DNA of 20,034 nt from Entrophospora sp. SA101. Lineage: Eukaryota; Glomeromycota; Glomeromycetes; Entrophosporales; Entrophosporaceae. The notes under the pieces are model-generated. The model was not told the DNA's origin. It saw only the letters and a program-made list of their open reading frames with translations, and searched no databases. The stretch spans positions 208,583 to 228,616 of the forward strand of contig CAUDNR010000779.1 of NCBI GenBank assembly GCA_958430865.1, given 5' to 3'. Every line of letters begins with the position of its first letter. Within the stretch, counting starts at the first letter, position 1. The position numbers and the translations under genes were made by a program. Below, piece after piece: positions 9,372-19,189 of this stretch.

Positions 9372-11444
9372 CTTGAAATAAATTAAACAAGGAATATAAT
9401 ATTGTAAGTTGCCAATTATATATTTTAGCAGCAACCATATAAAACAAATATATGTGTAATGTCATAAAGGATAAAAAATCTGAAAGAAGTGATATAACCA
9501 TAGATGCACCCAACATTCCAGATAATCCGATAATTTGCATTATTTTAGGTGTTAATGGACCCACATCTGCAACACAATCTATTTTTACAAAAAAGTGTTT
9601 TTTTAAAGTTTTAGATCCCAAAAATTATAACAATAATGCATTTAAAAAAAAAATAATAAAAAAAATAAAATTAACCTCTCCATAAATCAATTAGCCACAA
9701 AAACAATTCTCCCATAAATTTATTAAGATCACTGTTTAATTTTAAACCAGCTGGCCAACCCATCAACCAATCAATCATAGACACTAATTTTGCTATAGTG
9801 TAATGCTGAAACAAACAATGGAAATAATAAAAATCATTTAATTTTCATTAATATATTTGAAATTTTAAATGGATAATTAAAATCTTCTTACATCAAGATA
9901 CTCCTTCAAAATAATATTTGCAACGTGTTCACTATTATTAAAAAGAAAGGATCCAAATGTGACACCAATTATTATATCATTTGCTACAAGCCACATACTA
10001 TTGTAGAAACTAAAATAAGATTATATTCAATTAAATTATTAATGATAATTATAAAAGTAATATTTATTATGTACTTTAAAGATACTCATTGCTACCTTAT
10101 ATATTGTGCTCTTGTTGTTGCAGTATTAGTCCAATCCCTTCGTCTAAGTAGCATATATTGCCAAGACCAAAAACATGCTTGTTGAAGACGTAAATCAATT
10201 TGCTGCACTGTAATTTATTTTAATAAAATTAATATTATTAAATAAATAAATAAATAAATTTATATTTTAATAAAAAACTGTTATACATGTTGCGGATAAA
10301 TCCTTTAATGCTGTTCCATTAAACATCCATGTTGGAAATCTTAGATTTAAAATCCAAAGTATTAATTCTGCAAATATTCTAACCAACATCAACAAATAAA
10401 TCATAGGCTGTGCAATTATTGGCCGAATCATAGGAATAGCGTAATGTATTGGATAGAGAAAACTGTTTTTTATGAATTTCCCTATTCCAACTGCTGATTT
10501 TTTAACTGTTTCTGAAACACTTGTGCTACGTCTATTACGTCTTATGGTGAAAAGGCGACATCTGGTTAATATGGCTTTCTCAGTTTCAAATGATGAATTA
10601 ATCTAAAATTAGAATCTAAATGTCAAATGATACCAAATCATAATATTATTATATTCAAATTAACATCATTATGTCATGATGATTGTAATATACTACCTGA
10701 TTTAAGATAAGATACATAGTATTCATTTGTCTTTGAGAATTTATAAGTTTTTTCCTACTTTTTAGTGCGATTGAGTGTTTTTCAATAATTTGTCCACTAT
10801 TTTGCTGAATATCCAACACTAATGGTTCAAGTGAGAGGTATTGTAGCCTAGTTGGATTTGGTTGCTTGTAAAAAATAATTTCTGAACTTACATCTCGATA
10901 ACGATAGCCACAACAATGTATTGATCTGTTTAAAAGAAAGAAATTAATTTTTAAGCATTCTCTTCAAAAAAAAAAAAAAAGAATAAGATAGCTCTTTATC
11001 TCCAACCTTAATGATGGCAAATTATTATTCTGTAAATGCATTGTCATCCAAAAAGATGCAGATTTTTTTTTTTCTAATTGATAAAAAATTAAATATAATA
11101 TTTAGAAAAAAGGAAAGAAAAATTTTTCAAAATATGGTCATACCTTCTAAAAGAGTATTATCTGTTTCACTTTCATTATCTGAATGTGCGGTAGTCATTA
11201 CACCCAAAACTATTGGAGGTTCACCACAAACCGTTTCCATATATATGAATGATGAACTATTATCTGTTGACAAGGCAGACAATGTAGTCTCTAAATCACT
11301 AAGCTTAACATTAGATATTACTGCAGCAACACATGCTGTAAAACTACGAACATTCCAACCAACTAAGAATCCTGGTTTAGTATGTAATGAACAAGCATGT
11401 GCTGGCCAAAAAATTTTAGAAAATACGGCTCTTGATGCGTTCAT
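9372..11444 (-). pseudogene. Truncated PIGQ copy (exons 1-8 only)
   Basis: Exons equivalent to the first eight of PIGQ lie at 11444-11144, 11073-11007, 10925-10697, 10602-10287, 10207-10096, 10009-9892, 9805-9676 and 9578-9372, all still open. They encode residues 1-493, ending NLFQ. The remaining 259 residues, including [10 protein letters not shown] and the C-terminus, are absent. The duplication edge removes the G of the intron 8 acceptor AG, so if the last intron were retained the protein would gain 26 residues and stop at TAA 9294-9292. The only coding difference from the intact gene is Pro319 to Ser (CCT to TCT, plus-strand 10166), in the conserved FWPWQYM motif. Its own 319-bp promoter copy (11445-11763) is present, so it may be transcribed. 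Loss of the C-terminal region makes an active subunit unlikely. Confidence 0.88.
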
Positions 11445-11763
11445 TTTCAAGAATAACTTGTCCAAAGAAAGTTGGAACCGGCTAAAAAAACCTTAACCGG
11501 TTAATTATATAATTTTTTTTTTTAAAAATCTTTATTTGGGAAAAATCAAAATCATAAAATTTCCTTAAACGAAATTTACCATAATAGGTAAAATGATGAA
11601 GTCATAATTTCACAAGGAAAAATTTTTTTTTTTGAAAATATTTATCCAACAATAAGTAGTAACTTAATTCGAAACCGTTCAAACATAAATTTCGATAAAC
11701 AATATCCCGACATTAATTCTGACGGGTTTTATCATGTCATTCATTAATGATGGTTATGAAAGT
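11445..11763 (-). promoter_or_regulatory. Duplicated promoter region of the truncated PIGQ copy
   Basis: Identical by eye to 8974-9292. In the ancestral order this copy's left neighbour was probably the unique DNA from 11764 onward, so the truncated copy may own the original full-length promoter and the intact gene only the short duplicated piece. Confidence 0.4.
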
Positions 11764-12131
11764 ACCGAAACTTTCTTTTGTTATTCTTCCTGGCCCATAA
11801 TTTACCTGTTTCTGATGTATGGAATCGTTTTGAAAAAATTGAAGATTCACTTTCAAATATAATTTATATGCGGAACAATTTAATCTCTTCTATAAACACT
11901 TCAATTCATTCAAATATTAGTAGACAAAAAGCACACACTTCTTACCAATTCCGACCTTATAACGAGGCTGAACCTAAGTATATTATAATACGTATTAGTA
12001 TGATTGAATGGATTGCTGTAAATTTACAATTATTTTTAGTGATAGTGCAAGATAAATTTCGTCAATTTGTTACAGCATTAAATGCCCTAATCCTATGTCG
12101 TCAAACAATTAGATATTTACTATATAATTAA
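11760..12131 (+). CDS. Hypothetical open frame or exon at the duplication edge
   Basis: The frame is open from 11760 to TAA at 12129-12131; the first in-frame ATG is at 11868, giving 87 residues. It reads LPVSDVWNRFEKIEDSLSNI, later SYQFRPYNEAEPKYIIIRIS, and a hydrophobic IEWIAVNLQLFLVIV stretch. I recognise no family. The DVWNRFEKIEDSL part resembles an amphipathic helix. There is no clear promoter or acceptor, because the 5' end coincides with the duplication boundary at 11763. It may be an exon of a lost gene, or chance. Confidence 0.3.
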   Translation, partial: KYRNFLLLFFLAHNLPVSDVWNRFEKIEDSLSNIIYMRNNLISSINTSIHSNISRQKAHTSYQFRPYNEAEPKYIIIRISMIEWIAVNLQLFLVIVQDKFRQFVTALNALILCRQTIRYLLYN

Positions 12132-13019
12132 TTAATTAATCAATTTGTAATTAGATGTGAGTGATAAATATTGAATTAATATATATATATATAACGGTAT
12201 ATATTCTTTTTAAAATATATTAATAATTGAATTGAATAAATTAAAATATGATAAAAAATTTAATGGTCCAAATGGCCCAAACGGTTTTTGATACCTATGA
12301 CTAGACCGATTCAGTCCGCAGTCCCATTCAGTCTCTATGAAAATTTTTTTAAAAACCTTATATCGACTCATTATAAATCAACTGTTATATTATTTTCTTA
12401 TGTTTTTTAAATATAATAATAACAATATTAAAGCAAATAAATTTATGATAATTATTATGATAGTAATTATAATTTACTAAGGTACAATGCTTCAAAGACT
12501 TAAATAGGTGGCAAATCAATCAATCAATTTACAGATATTAATAATATTTCAATTGATTAAAAAAAAGAACCAAGGACAATTTATTTTTTCTTGAAAAACA
12601 TAGAATTTGTAAAGAGCTTTTGATCAAACCAAATCAACATAAAGAGAATTAATAGCCAAGTATGATGTTACTTGAACAACAATTTCTAAAACTTTATAAA
12701 AATAAAATTTTGCTTTAGATCCAGAAACTACAGACTTAAATAAAAAAGAAATTATCAAACTATACTTTCTGGTTGCACAAGTAATAATTCTTTAAAAAAA
12801 AGGCATTATTAGATTTTAGTTATATCTCACTTTTACTCTCTATTCTCTTGCATTTAGCCCATAATGCGAATGTGGCTTTATTTAATCTAATGAAAATTAA
12901 AGTGGGATGTTTTGTCACTTTTAAATTTCCATAAAAGCCGATCCTTATTAATCGAATTTCTTATTATTAACCACAATGTATGTCAGTTATCATGAATTGC
13001 AAATTATTTAATGATGTGA
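12132..13019. other. AT-rich region without recognisable genes
   Basis: It contains an (AT)n run at about 12179-12192 and a slightly GC-richer patch near 12266-12330 (GGTCCAAATGGCCCAAACGG, then GACCGATTCAGTCCGCAGTC) that could be the end of an old mobile element. No open frame of interest was found. Confidence 0.4.
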
Positions 13020-13207
13020 CAAAAAACTGATTGGAATCTGGTGGAGGTTTTTACTGATACCCGCCCATACCGAATAGCAGAAGATGTAGCTGGCACAAAA
13101 GAGCCCATCGGGCTCGTTTATATATTTGTTGATGGTTCAAATTTTTTCATACAGGGAGGGGAACTATCTGCAATTATGAAAACTGGATTACCTTGTAGAT
13201 AGTAGTA
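13020..13207 (+). pseudogene. Relic with an NYN/PIN-like nuclease motif
   Basis: A 62-codon open frame between a TGA (13017) and a TAG (13205) encodes VEVFTDTRPYRIAEDVAGTK, then GLVYIFVDGSNFFIQGGEL. The hydrophobic strand followed by VDGSN is the first active-site motif of NYN/LabA-type PIN-fold RNases, whose Asp (codon 13131-13133) binds metal. Related proteins are common in Rhizophagus, from memory. The rest of the domain is absent, and there is no start codon. CATACAG|GGAGG near 13147-13159 could be an acceptor, in which case the exon limits differ. Either a lone exon or a dead copy. Confidence 0.45.
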
Positions 13208-13258
13208 ACCATATCATTTTTGATTATAGGTAACTCCCTTAAAAGAGTTATACAATAA

Positions 13259-13474
13259 TCATGTATTTTTCCACAAAATTCATATGCAACTGGAGCATAC
13301 TTTAAAGAGTTGGGCAAATTATCATGGGTAATAGTAGATCGTCAAACTTTTAACCCAAAAATTTTACTGCCGACTACGGATCAACAATTAATCTACTTAT
13401 GTCATGTGATTTTATTTAAATTTTTTTTTGTCCAAAAATTAAATAACCGTCATTACCAACACTGCTTTCATTAA
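13259..13474 (+). pseudogene. Possible coding relic of unknown family
   Basis: An open frame of about 71 codons reads CIFPQNSYATGAYFKELGKL, then WVIVDRQTFNPKILLPTTDQ, before becoming Phe-rich and stopping at TAA 13472. The middle is protein-like in composition, but I recognise no motif. It lies 52 bp after the NYN-like relic and might come from the same dead gene. Confidence 0.22.
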
Positions 13475-13652
13475 ATTTCTATATATGAAATGTTTATGAC
13501 TATGGTCATATACTATGACAATCAGTTATTTGTCGTTTGCCATTGATTAACCAATTTGAATTAACAGAATGTCAACTAATGCCAAAACTTCCAGAGAAAA
13601 ATTATCACTCTGCCCGAAGCAATTAAAGAAAGAATTTAATACCTAATAAAAT

Positions 13653-14200
13653 ATGCCTAATCCACATTTTACAGATAATTTTTTTATTTTAATAAACAAT
13701 TCTAATGATGAAACTAATACAAGTGCAGTATGTAAGCGTTGCAGTGAAAAATAGTGGTGCTTTAAAATACACGGATGTTATACAACAAATAAAGCAATTC
13801 TTTGTAGTATACACATTCATCAAAATTACGTTAATTTTAAAATGCATACAATGATGACAAAGAATCTGAAATTTCATCACTCCTAGTAGCAAAAAAAAAA
13901 AAAGAGAAAGTAAATAGTAATAATAATAGCGATGCAGGTAATAATACATTGCCACTGTTCTATTTATAGAATTGAATAAATTTAGAAGCCGCACCAAAAA
14001 CAAATCCACATAATCAGGTCTAGTTACCATATATTTACTAAAGAAAGCTCCAAAAGAATCATTTGATATGAAACTGGAAGAGTTTTGAGAAAACTTAGTG
14101 CTGAATTAGCAAGAGCTAGATCAATATGATTTGAAAGTGCAATGTCTAATATTGCGACAACCAATTTAGTGTAGTTTGGGTTTGGTTTTAGGTTTTGTAT
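13653..14200 (+). pseudogene. BED-finger / hAT-like transposase relic
   Basis: From ATG 13653 the frame gives MPNPHFTDNFF, then TNTSAVCKRCSEK, a TAG (13752) and WCFKIHG, TTNKAIL, HIHQNYVNF. A CxxC followed by Trp and later His residues is the layout of a BED-type zinc finger. After a frameshift it continues DDKESEISSLLVAKKKKEKV. Another frame near 14075-14135 reads GRVLRKLSAELARARSI, like the conserved GRhL helix of hAT transposases. At least three stops or shifts break it, and the catalytic region is not visible. The hAT assignment is tentative. Confidence 0.4.
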
Positions 14201-14376
14201 AGAAACTGTTAATAATTTAGGCAAAGTTAAAAACTGGAGTAAATTTTTCATGGCCCTGAAAATTATGTAACAAAAAAGGCATAAGCACTGGTAGAAAAAA
14301 CGTAATTCATACAGGTTTCACATTGTGAAGCATAACAACCGTTTTTACAATGGTTTTTCAAATACTGTAAAACGAT

Positions 14377-14800
14377 TGCCATTAGTAACATCGACGAGAA
14401 TAATTTTGATGGCAGCGTAACAATCATCCGTCATTCAACCATGGAAGAATTAATACAATGTCATATATACAATAATTACCTATTGTCATTAGTAGTATCG
14501 ACAGGGTATTTTGATATATATTTTTCCTTTGATGGTCGTATATATAACAATAATTAATTATTTAACCATAGATCCGTTTTCGAAAGCAAATGTTAATATT
14601 AATACAATGTTATATATTCAATAGGAATTATTATTAATAATAGTATCCGTTGCCATTAGTAATATATATATATATCAACTAGGGTATTTTTTAATGATTG
14701 TTTTTCTTTGATGGTCGAGTAACAATAATTAGTCGTTTAACTATAGATCCGTTTTTTTGAATAAAACAAATATTAATACAATGTTAGTAATCTGCATTAA
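14377..14800. repeat. Degenerate tandem repeat, about 110-165 bp units, three copies
   Basis: Three units begin TGCCATTAGTAAC (14377), TGTCATTAGTAG (14484) and TGCCATTAGTAAT (14651). In order, they share GTATCGACAGGGTATTTT-like, TTTGATGGTCG, GTAACAATAATTA, TTAACCATAGATCCGTTTT and ATTAATACAATGTTA segments. The first unit is shorter and most diverged. The pattern suggests an old minisatellite or tandem copies of a mobile-element fragment. There is no coding potential. Confidence 0.6.
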
Positions 14801-15690
14801 TGATAATATTCTTTTTAATGAATGAAATGAAATAGACCAACAGTTCTAGTTGTATTACTTAAGGATTCTTATTAATACCTCTATTCTTTTTTAAATAATG
14901 ATACAATAATACTCCAAAGACTTTAAGATACTTATTATGTTTGAACTTGTATATTTTCAAAAGCACCTACCTACCTTTTTAAAGATTATTTTTCTTTCTC
15001 GATCCAAAAAAGAAACAGCATTTTTGAAATTTTTCTTTTTGACACTAAAGCGCGTAAACAAAAATTAACTTCGTGTGACTGAAAAAAAGAGTATATTTTA
15101 AGCATAATTTGGCTTCTACTGTCGTCATTTTTATTTGACCTAATTGTATAGGATTTCTTGAGAATCTTTGTAAATTTTATGTTAAAGGATCTATCCAACA
15201 AATTTAAGGACTCGTATAAATAAAAAAAAACTAAAAATATTTACTGCAGGATTGTTTATTGTTATGATTGTTTAGGATCTTAAAAGATATATATACGCCT
15301 TTTAAACAAGCAAATTTTATGTTGTTATACGTGAAAATGAAATATCATCGTCAGCTTTTAGTCATTTATTCATGAGAGAATAACCAACCCTTAAAGATAT
15401 ACTACTACAACATGTATTAATGTGGGTGTGTATGCGAGCACATTGTTTTTTAATTATTTAATAATTACTAAATTAGGATTATTATTAAATTTGAATTTTT
15501 AAACCGATTTACTACATGTGTATGACTAAAAGTATAAAAAAATTTTAGCCAATCAAACAAAATAATTCAAACCAGGCCAGTTAGCCGTATTCTAAAGATT
15601 TTACAATTTTAGGAATATTTTATTTTCTATAAAATTTTTTTATGGCAATAACGTCGAATATAATGATTAATAACAAACATTATAATTAAT
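14801..15690. other. AT-rich region without recognisable genes
   Basis: One minus-strand open frame of about 70 codons near 14986-15201 is Lys/Ser/Phe-rich and looks like chance in AT-rich DNA. Nothing else can be supported. Confidence 0.4.
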
Positions 15691-15960
15691 TTGTCTTTCA
15701 CAACCACCATTTTCTCTCTTTCCTCATTTACACTGATTGTTCCTTCCTTCCTATGAACAAGAGATGATGCAATGCACGCACACAATATTATTATTAGGTT
15801 CTCTTCTCTTTTCTATCCATACACATATCAAGAAAATAAATTTTGCTTTCATATAAATATGACGGTTTTTGGCCCTTTTCAAATTTCTTATCGATCTGAT
15901 TTGTGAATAATTTCTTCTTTTTTTTGATCTATTAAGCCGATAAACTCAAAAATAATAAAT
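15691..15960 (+). promoter_or_regulatory. Presumed promoter of the secreted-protein gene
   Basis: It contains pyrimidine-rich patches typical of fungal core promoters (CTCTCTTTCCTC near 15713, GTTCCTTCCTTCC near 15738, TTCTCTTCTCTTTTC near 15799) and a TATA-like CATATAAATATG at about 15850. The T-rich tract TTCTTCTTTTTTTTG lies about 40 bp before the ATG at 15961. The arrangement supports transcription start in 15850-15950, but this is inference. Confidence 0.45.
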
Positions 15961-16846
15961 ATGAAATCAACATTTTTATTTTTATTGATTGTATTCACTA
16001 TCGTAACGATTAATACTTCAGTTGTAAATTCTTGGGCAGTTACACACACTTGTGAACCCTTTTATGGAGTTTCTTCATGCTCTAAATGTCAAAAGGCACT
16101 CTGGCAAAAATTTCATCAACCTGACGAATATGCATCATCAATTAAACTTGCAAATATAATTCACAACCTCTTTGAGAAAAGCCACAACACTAGTTTATAT
16201 TTTGATACCGTGAAAGAAGGAATTAAAGACTTTTGTGCTATACCATCGGTGGCTGATCCGGCACATCTCCAAGGTCATCTTCGCGAACTTGAAGCAGCTT
16301 GCCCAAAGGAATTAAAGACTTCAATTCCCAATGCTCAGTTTTTTGTCGATTCAGTATATGGCAGTAAAGATACCACATTCTTGGCTCATTATGTTTATTA
16401 TGCATTCTACTTTGGAATTCCCGACAGAAAAGCCCTTTGCACACGTGACGAAAATGGTATATTTTTTTTGTTATCATTGATCGTTATTATAGGGAAATAT
16501 TGATTTAATACTAATTAATAATCTACTTAATTCATTAATTCAGTATATAATAATAGACTTTTGCATTCTTAAATTCTTGAAAGAATTCTTTATTAAGTTG
16601 GAATATCAATATTTATCATTCCCACGTTTAATAGATATTTCGTTTGATCTCCGACTTATCCACACAATTGCCAACGACAAGCTCATTCTACCAGACAAAC
16701 TAACTTGCAATAAATGCATTCAAAAAGGATTGAAACACTATTTCCATTGGCTCTTTAATTATCCATTGCTTCATGCTCGCAAGCTCACTCTCGATGCTGT
16801 AGAATACGTTAATTCATTTTCTTGTATAACTAGTCATTACAAATAA
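15961..16846 (+). CDS. Secreted cysteine-containing protein of unknown function
   Basis: Exons 15961-16456 and 16557-16846 are separated by a 100-bp intron (donor GTATAT, branch-like TACTAAT near 16509, acceptor AATAG) and give 261 residues. Residues 1-26 are a clear signal peptide: Lys2, then FLFLLIVFTIVTI, with likely cleavage near NSWA. The mature chain has Cys at 31, 40, 43, 92, 114, 160, 168, 216, 219 and 255, including SCSKC and TCNKC pairs, which fits disulfide-bonded extracellular folding. No transmembrane segment follows, since the hydrophobic tail of the unspliced frame (FFLLSLIVII) is intronic. No catalytic motif is recognised; a cell-wall or effector-type role is possible but unproved. 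The acceptor is chosen because it alone keeps the frame from exon 1 into the Cys-containing second exon. The 3' end could include a further exon (a GTATAA donor lies near 16825). Confidence 0.75.
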
Positions 16847-17328
16847 ATCACGAGAATAAATTATTAGATTTAATAATAATAGAAATGTAGTTTTCTCATT
16901 AACATATATACACTTGTTATTATTAATATTATTCACCATAGTCCTAGCACTAATAAAGAAAGATTCATTTAATTTTACCAGACTAATTTACTTTGTTAAC
17001 AACTTATGACGCGAAATTTTCTTTCTTATCAAATTCTTTAATAAAATAATAACAATAATAATTCTAATAATTATCAGAGAAAAATGCTTGCATTATCCTG
17101 AATATCGTGACCTGAAACTGAAATTGAAACTATCCGAATTATTATTTTAAGTTTAGGAGCATCAGGAGAATGATAAAAAAATTATATTAATATGTAAATT
17201 ATCTGCATATTCTCTTCTGTTTTTGTCAATAATTTATACAGATTATACATATAGTTAAACTTTGTTCCAACGAATCTGTTGGACATATAAGAAAATATTC
17301 GTTATACCAACATTACTAATACAAATTG

Positions 17329-17394
17329 CAGTCAAACATAAAAATTCGTTGTAGCGTAAATTTAATTGTAATTCGTTGAAACAAGATTTGACTG
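17329..17394. mobile_element. Pogo/Tigger-like terminal inverted repeat remnant
   Basis: CAGTCAAA (17329-17336) and TTTGACTG (17387-17394) form a perfect inverted pair, and ATTCGTTG occurs on the same strand inside each end. CAGTCAAA ends with internal CGTT/AACGA-type motifs resemble pogo/Tigger elements, which often end this way. At 66 bp it would be a mini-element or a solo remnant. A TA target duplication is seen only on the right. Confidence 0.3.
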
Positions 17395-17766
17395 TATATC
17401 TTGGCTTAGTTTTTACTGTTCTATAGACGATATTGAGCTTTGGATATCTGTCTAGGGAATTCAGAAAGTTTAAGGATACACAGTATTTATTATTCTCAAC
17501 TTCAAATGTAATAGTAATTGGTAATCTTAATTAAATTTGTATTCCATATTGATTCTTTCTCACCATCGATCTATTATTAAAGATTTTAAACTTAGCATTA
17601 GGAGTTTATTGCATTAACAAGGTTTTAAAAATCAATCTTTTTTCTTTATCAGATGGCTCATCACGTATAGCAATATTTGTTCTTTCGAAAATACTCCTTT
17701 ATTTTCTAGTAAAAAATGCGCAATAAATACAAAATGGTGGATTGGAGGGCAGGAAATCTAAACGTA

Positions 17767-17802
17767 CGACGGCGCAGGACAATTCTTACTGCGCGACGGC
17801 GC
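17767..17802. repeat. GC-rich 9-bp direct repeat enclosing a hairpin
   Basis: CGACGGCGC occurs at 17767-17775 and 17794-17802. Between and overlapping them, GCGCAG (17772-17777) pairs with CTGCGC (17789-17794) around an 11-base loop. Such a GC-dense motif stands out in very AT-rich surroundings. Confidence 0.5.
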
Positions 17803-18537
17803 TGATTTTGAGAGAATGTCTTTAAATTTTATTGTGCTGATGATGTCGATGATGTTAAAGGTGTCGATAAAAGTATTTATAGCGTCAAGAATGACAATGA
17901 TGAGTTAATTGAAAAACCTGCTAAATTCATGTTTAATATTGACATCAATTTTAGGATTAGCATAAATTTGAATCATTGAATTATATAATACATTGAAAAG
18001 ATCCATTTTTAGAGGAATTAGGAGATCTACAAAGAGTTGTCTTGCAAATGTATGAATGATAGCAAAGCCATCCACCAACTATTATCAGCTTACCAAAATT
18101 ATCTATTCCTCAGGTGATCAATTTCCCGCCCGCCCTCTTGTATCACTCCCTTTATTGTATATTTTTGATTCGATTGTCCCTAAAAAATACAAAGCATAAT
18201 GTATCCTCATTTATCTTATTTGATAACAAATAAAATAACGCGTTTTTATCTAAAAAATTTAATGATTTATGAAGTCAAGGTAAGTTTAATAGTAAAGACA
18301 CGATATCGTTACAAAAAAATACAAAAATCTTTCTTTATAAAAGATATAAAAGATATTATCAATTAGCCAATAGGACATTGGGTAGGATTTTGATACGCGA
18401 AAAATTATTAATGATGTAAATGATGATTTCCTTGGTGGATTTGATTAATAATGTATTGTTTACTTTTACCCCTATTTCATAAATAATAAATAAATAATAT
18501 GTTTACTCATATTATTATTATTTTTTTCTCTCAACAG

Positions 18538-19140
18538 ACTCTAGAAACAGCAAGAATCTTTGAGGCTTTCGACGGCAAGACCTTCCATTATGCTATCAAC
18601 ATAATCATTATTATTATTATTATAAAGTAATAATAACCAAAAATTCACTCATTCTGGTAACTATTTCTGTTGTTATTTATTCATTTCTTATTTTTATAAA
18701 AGGTCACGTAAAGTAAAAAAGAGACATTCTGTTGCCAGCCAATGTTGGGTTTTGTGTGCTGTTTGGTTGCCATCTCAGTTGCCTCCAACAGAACTGCAAA
18801 AAGCTGCCTCTTCCTGAGGTTTTGTTGCAAGGCGTTAACCCAACTTTGGCCTATAGAATAAAAGGGTTCACATGGCAGTAAGTATCATATTAAATAATAC
18901 TAATGATATATACAAATTCTATTGATAAATCAATATGTTTGAAATTGATATATTAAATATATTGTTATATTATCATTGCCAATTAACCATAGGTGGAATA
19001 CTATCTGGAAATATTAGTTTGGTTTGTGGATAATGTTGTCAGAAAGTAAAAAGTATGTGAATAATAATTTGCTCTTGACATTAAAATTGATAGAATTAAC
19101 TAATTGTAATTTAATTTACATATTTTATTAGGCGGCTTTA
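18538..19140 (+). other. GC-richer island with good splice sites; possible non-coding or fragmentary gene
   Basis: A strong acceptor (TTTTTTTCTCTCAACAG) precedes 18538-18600, which is far less AT-rich than its flanks. A second GC-rich block, 18720-18877, ends at a consensus donor (GGCA|GTAAGT). It is followed by a candidate exon 18993-19045 (acceptor CCATAG, donor GTAAAA) and an acceptor TTATTAG before 19132; implied introns are 115 and 86 bp. The 18720 block is open in one plus frame for 53 codons (LLPANVGFCVLFGCHLSC, later LPLPEVLLQGVNPTLAYRIK) and also on the minus strand, but lacks a start, and the spliced frame stops soon after. A spliced long non-coding RNA, a transposon fragment or an exon of a larger gene are all possible. 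Confidence 0.35.
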
Positions 19141-19189
19141 GTTAGCATTTCATCACTTCCTTAATAGTTATTTAAAAGTTATAGCATAG

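Larger units (their letters stand above)
9293..11763. repeat. Tandem duplication, unit 2 (2471 bp)
   Basis: Second copy of the unit at 6822-9292, with constant offset 2471 throughout. It abuts unit 1 directly (GAAAGT joined to TATAAATC at 9292/9293) and ends at 11763 where the sequence becomes unique (ACCGAAAC). Near identity, including homopolymers, suggests a very recent event, or an assembly artefact from two haplotypes or nuclei. Confidence 0.97.
16847..18537. other. Long intergenic region
   Basis: There is no supported gene. It contains a short inverted repeat at 17329-17394 and a GC-rich hairpin with direct repeats at 17767-17802, both listed separately. TCCAAC-GAATCT-GTTGGA near 17266-17283 is a perfect 6-bp stem hairpin. 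Confidence 0.4.

Noticed and set aside
13101..13115. GAGCCCATCGGGCTC hairpin as a terminator
   Set aside because: It is a 6-bp stem with a 3-base loop lying inside a coding-like frame in a eukaryotic genome, with no T-tract, so a terminator role is not supported.
13689..14251. Minus-strand open frames of 113 and 75 codons
   Set aside because: They are antisense to the BED/hAT-like relic, which explains the open frames better.
14986..15201. Minus-strand 71-codon open frame
   Set aside because: No motif, Lys/Ser/Phe-rich composition expected by chance from AT-rich DNA, and no splice or promoter context.
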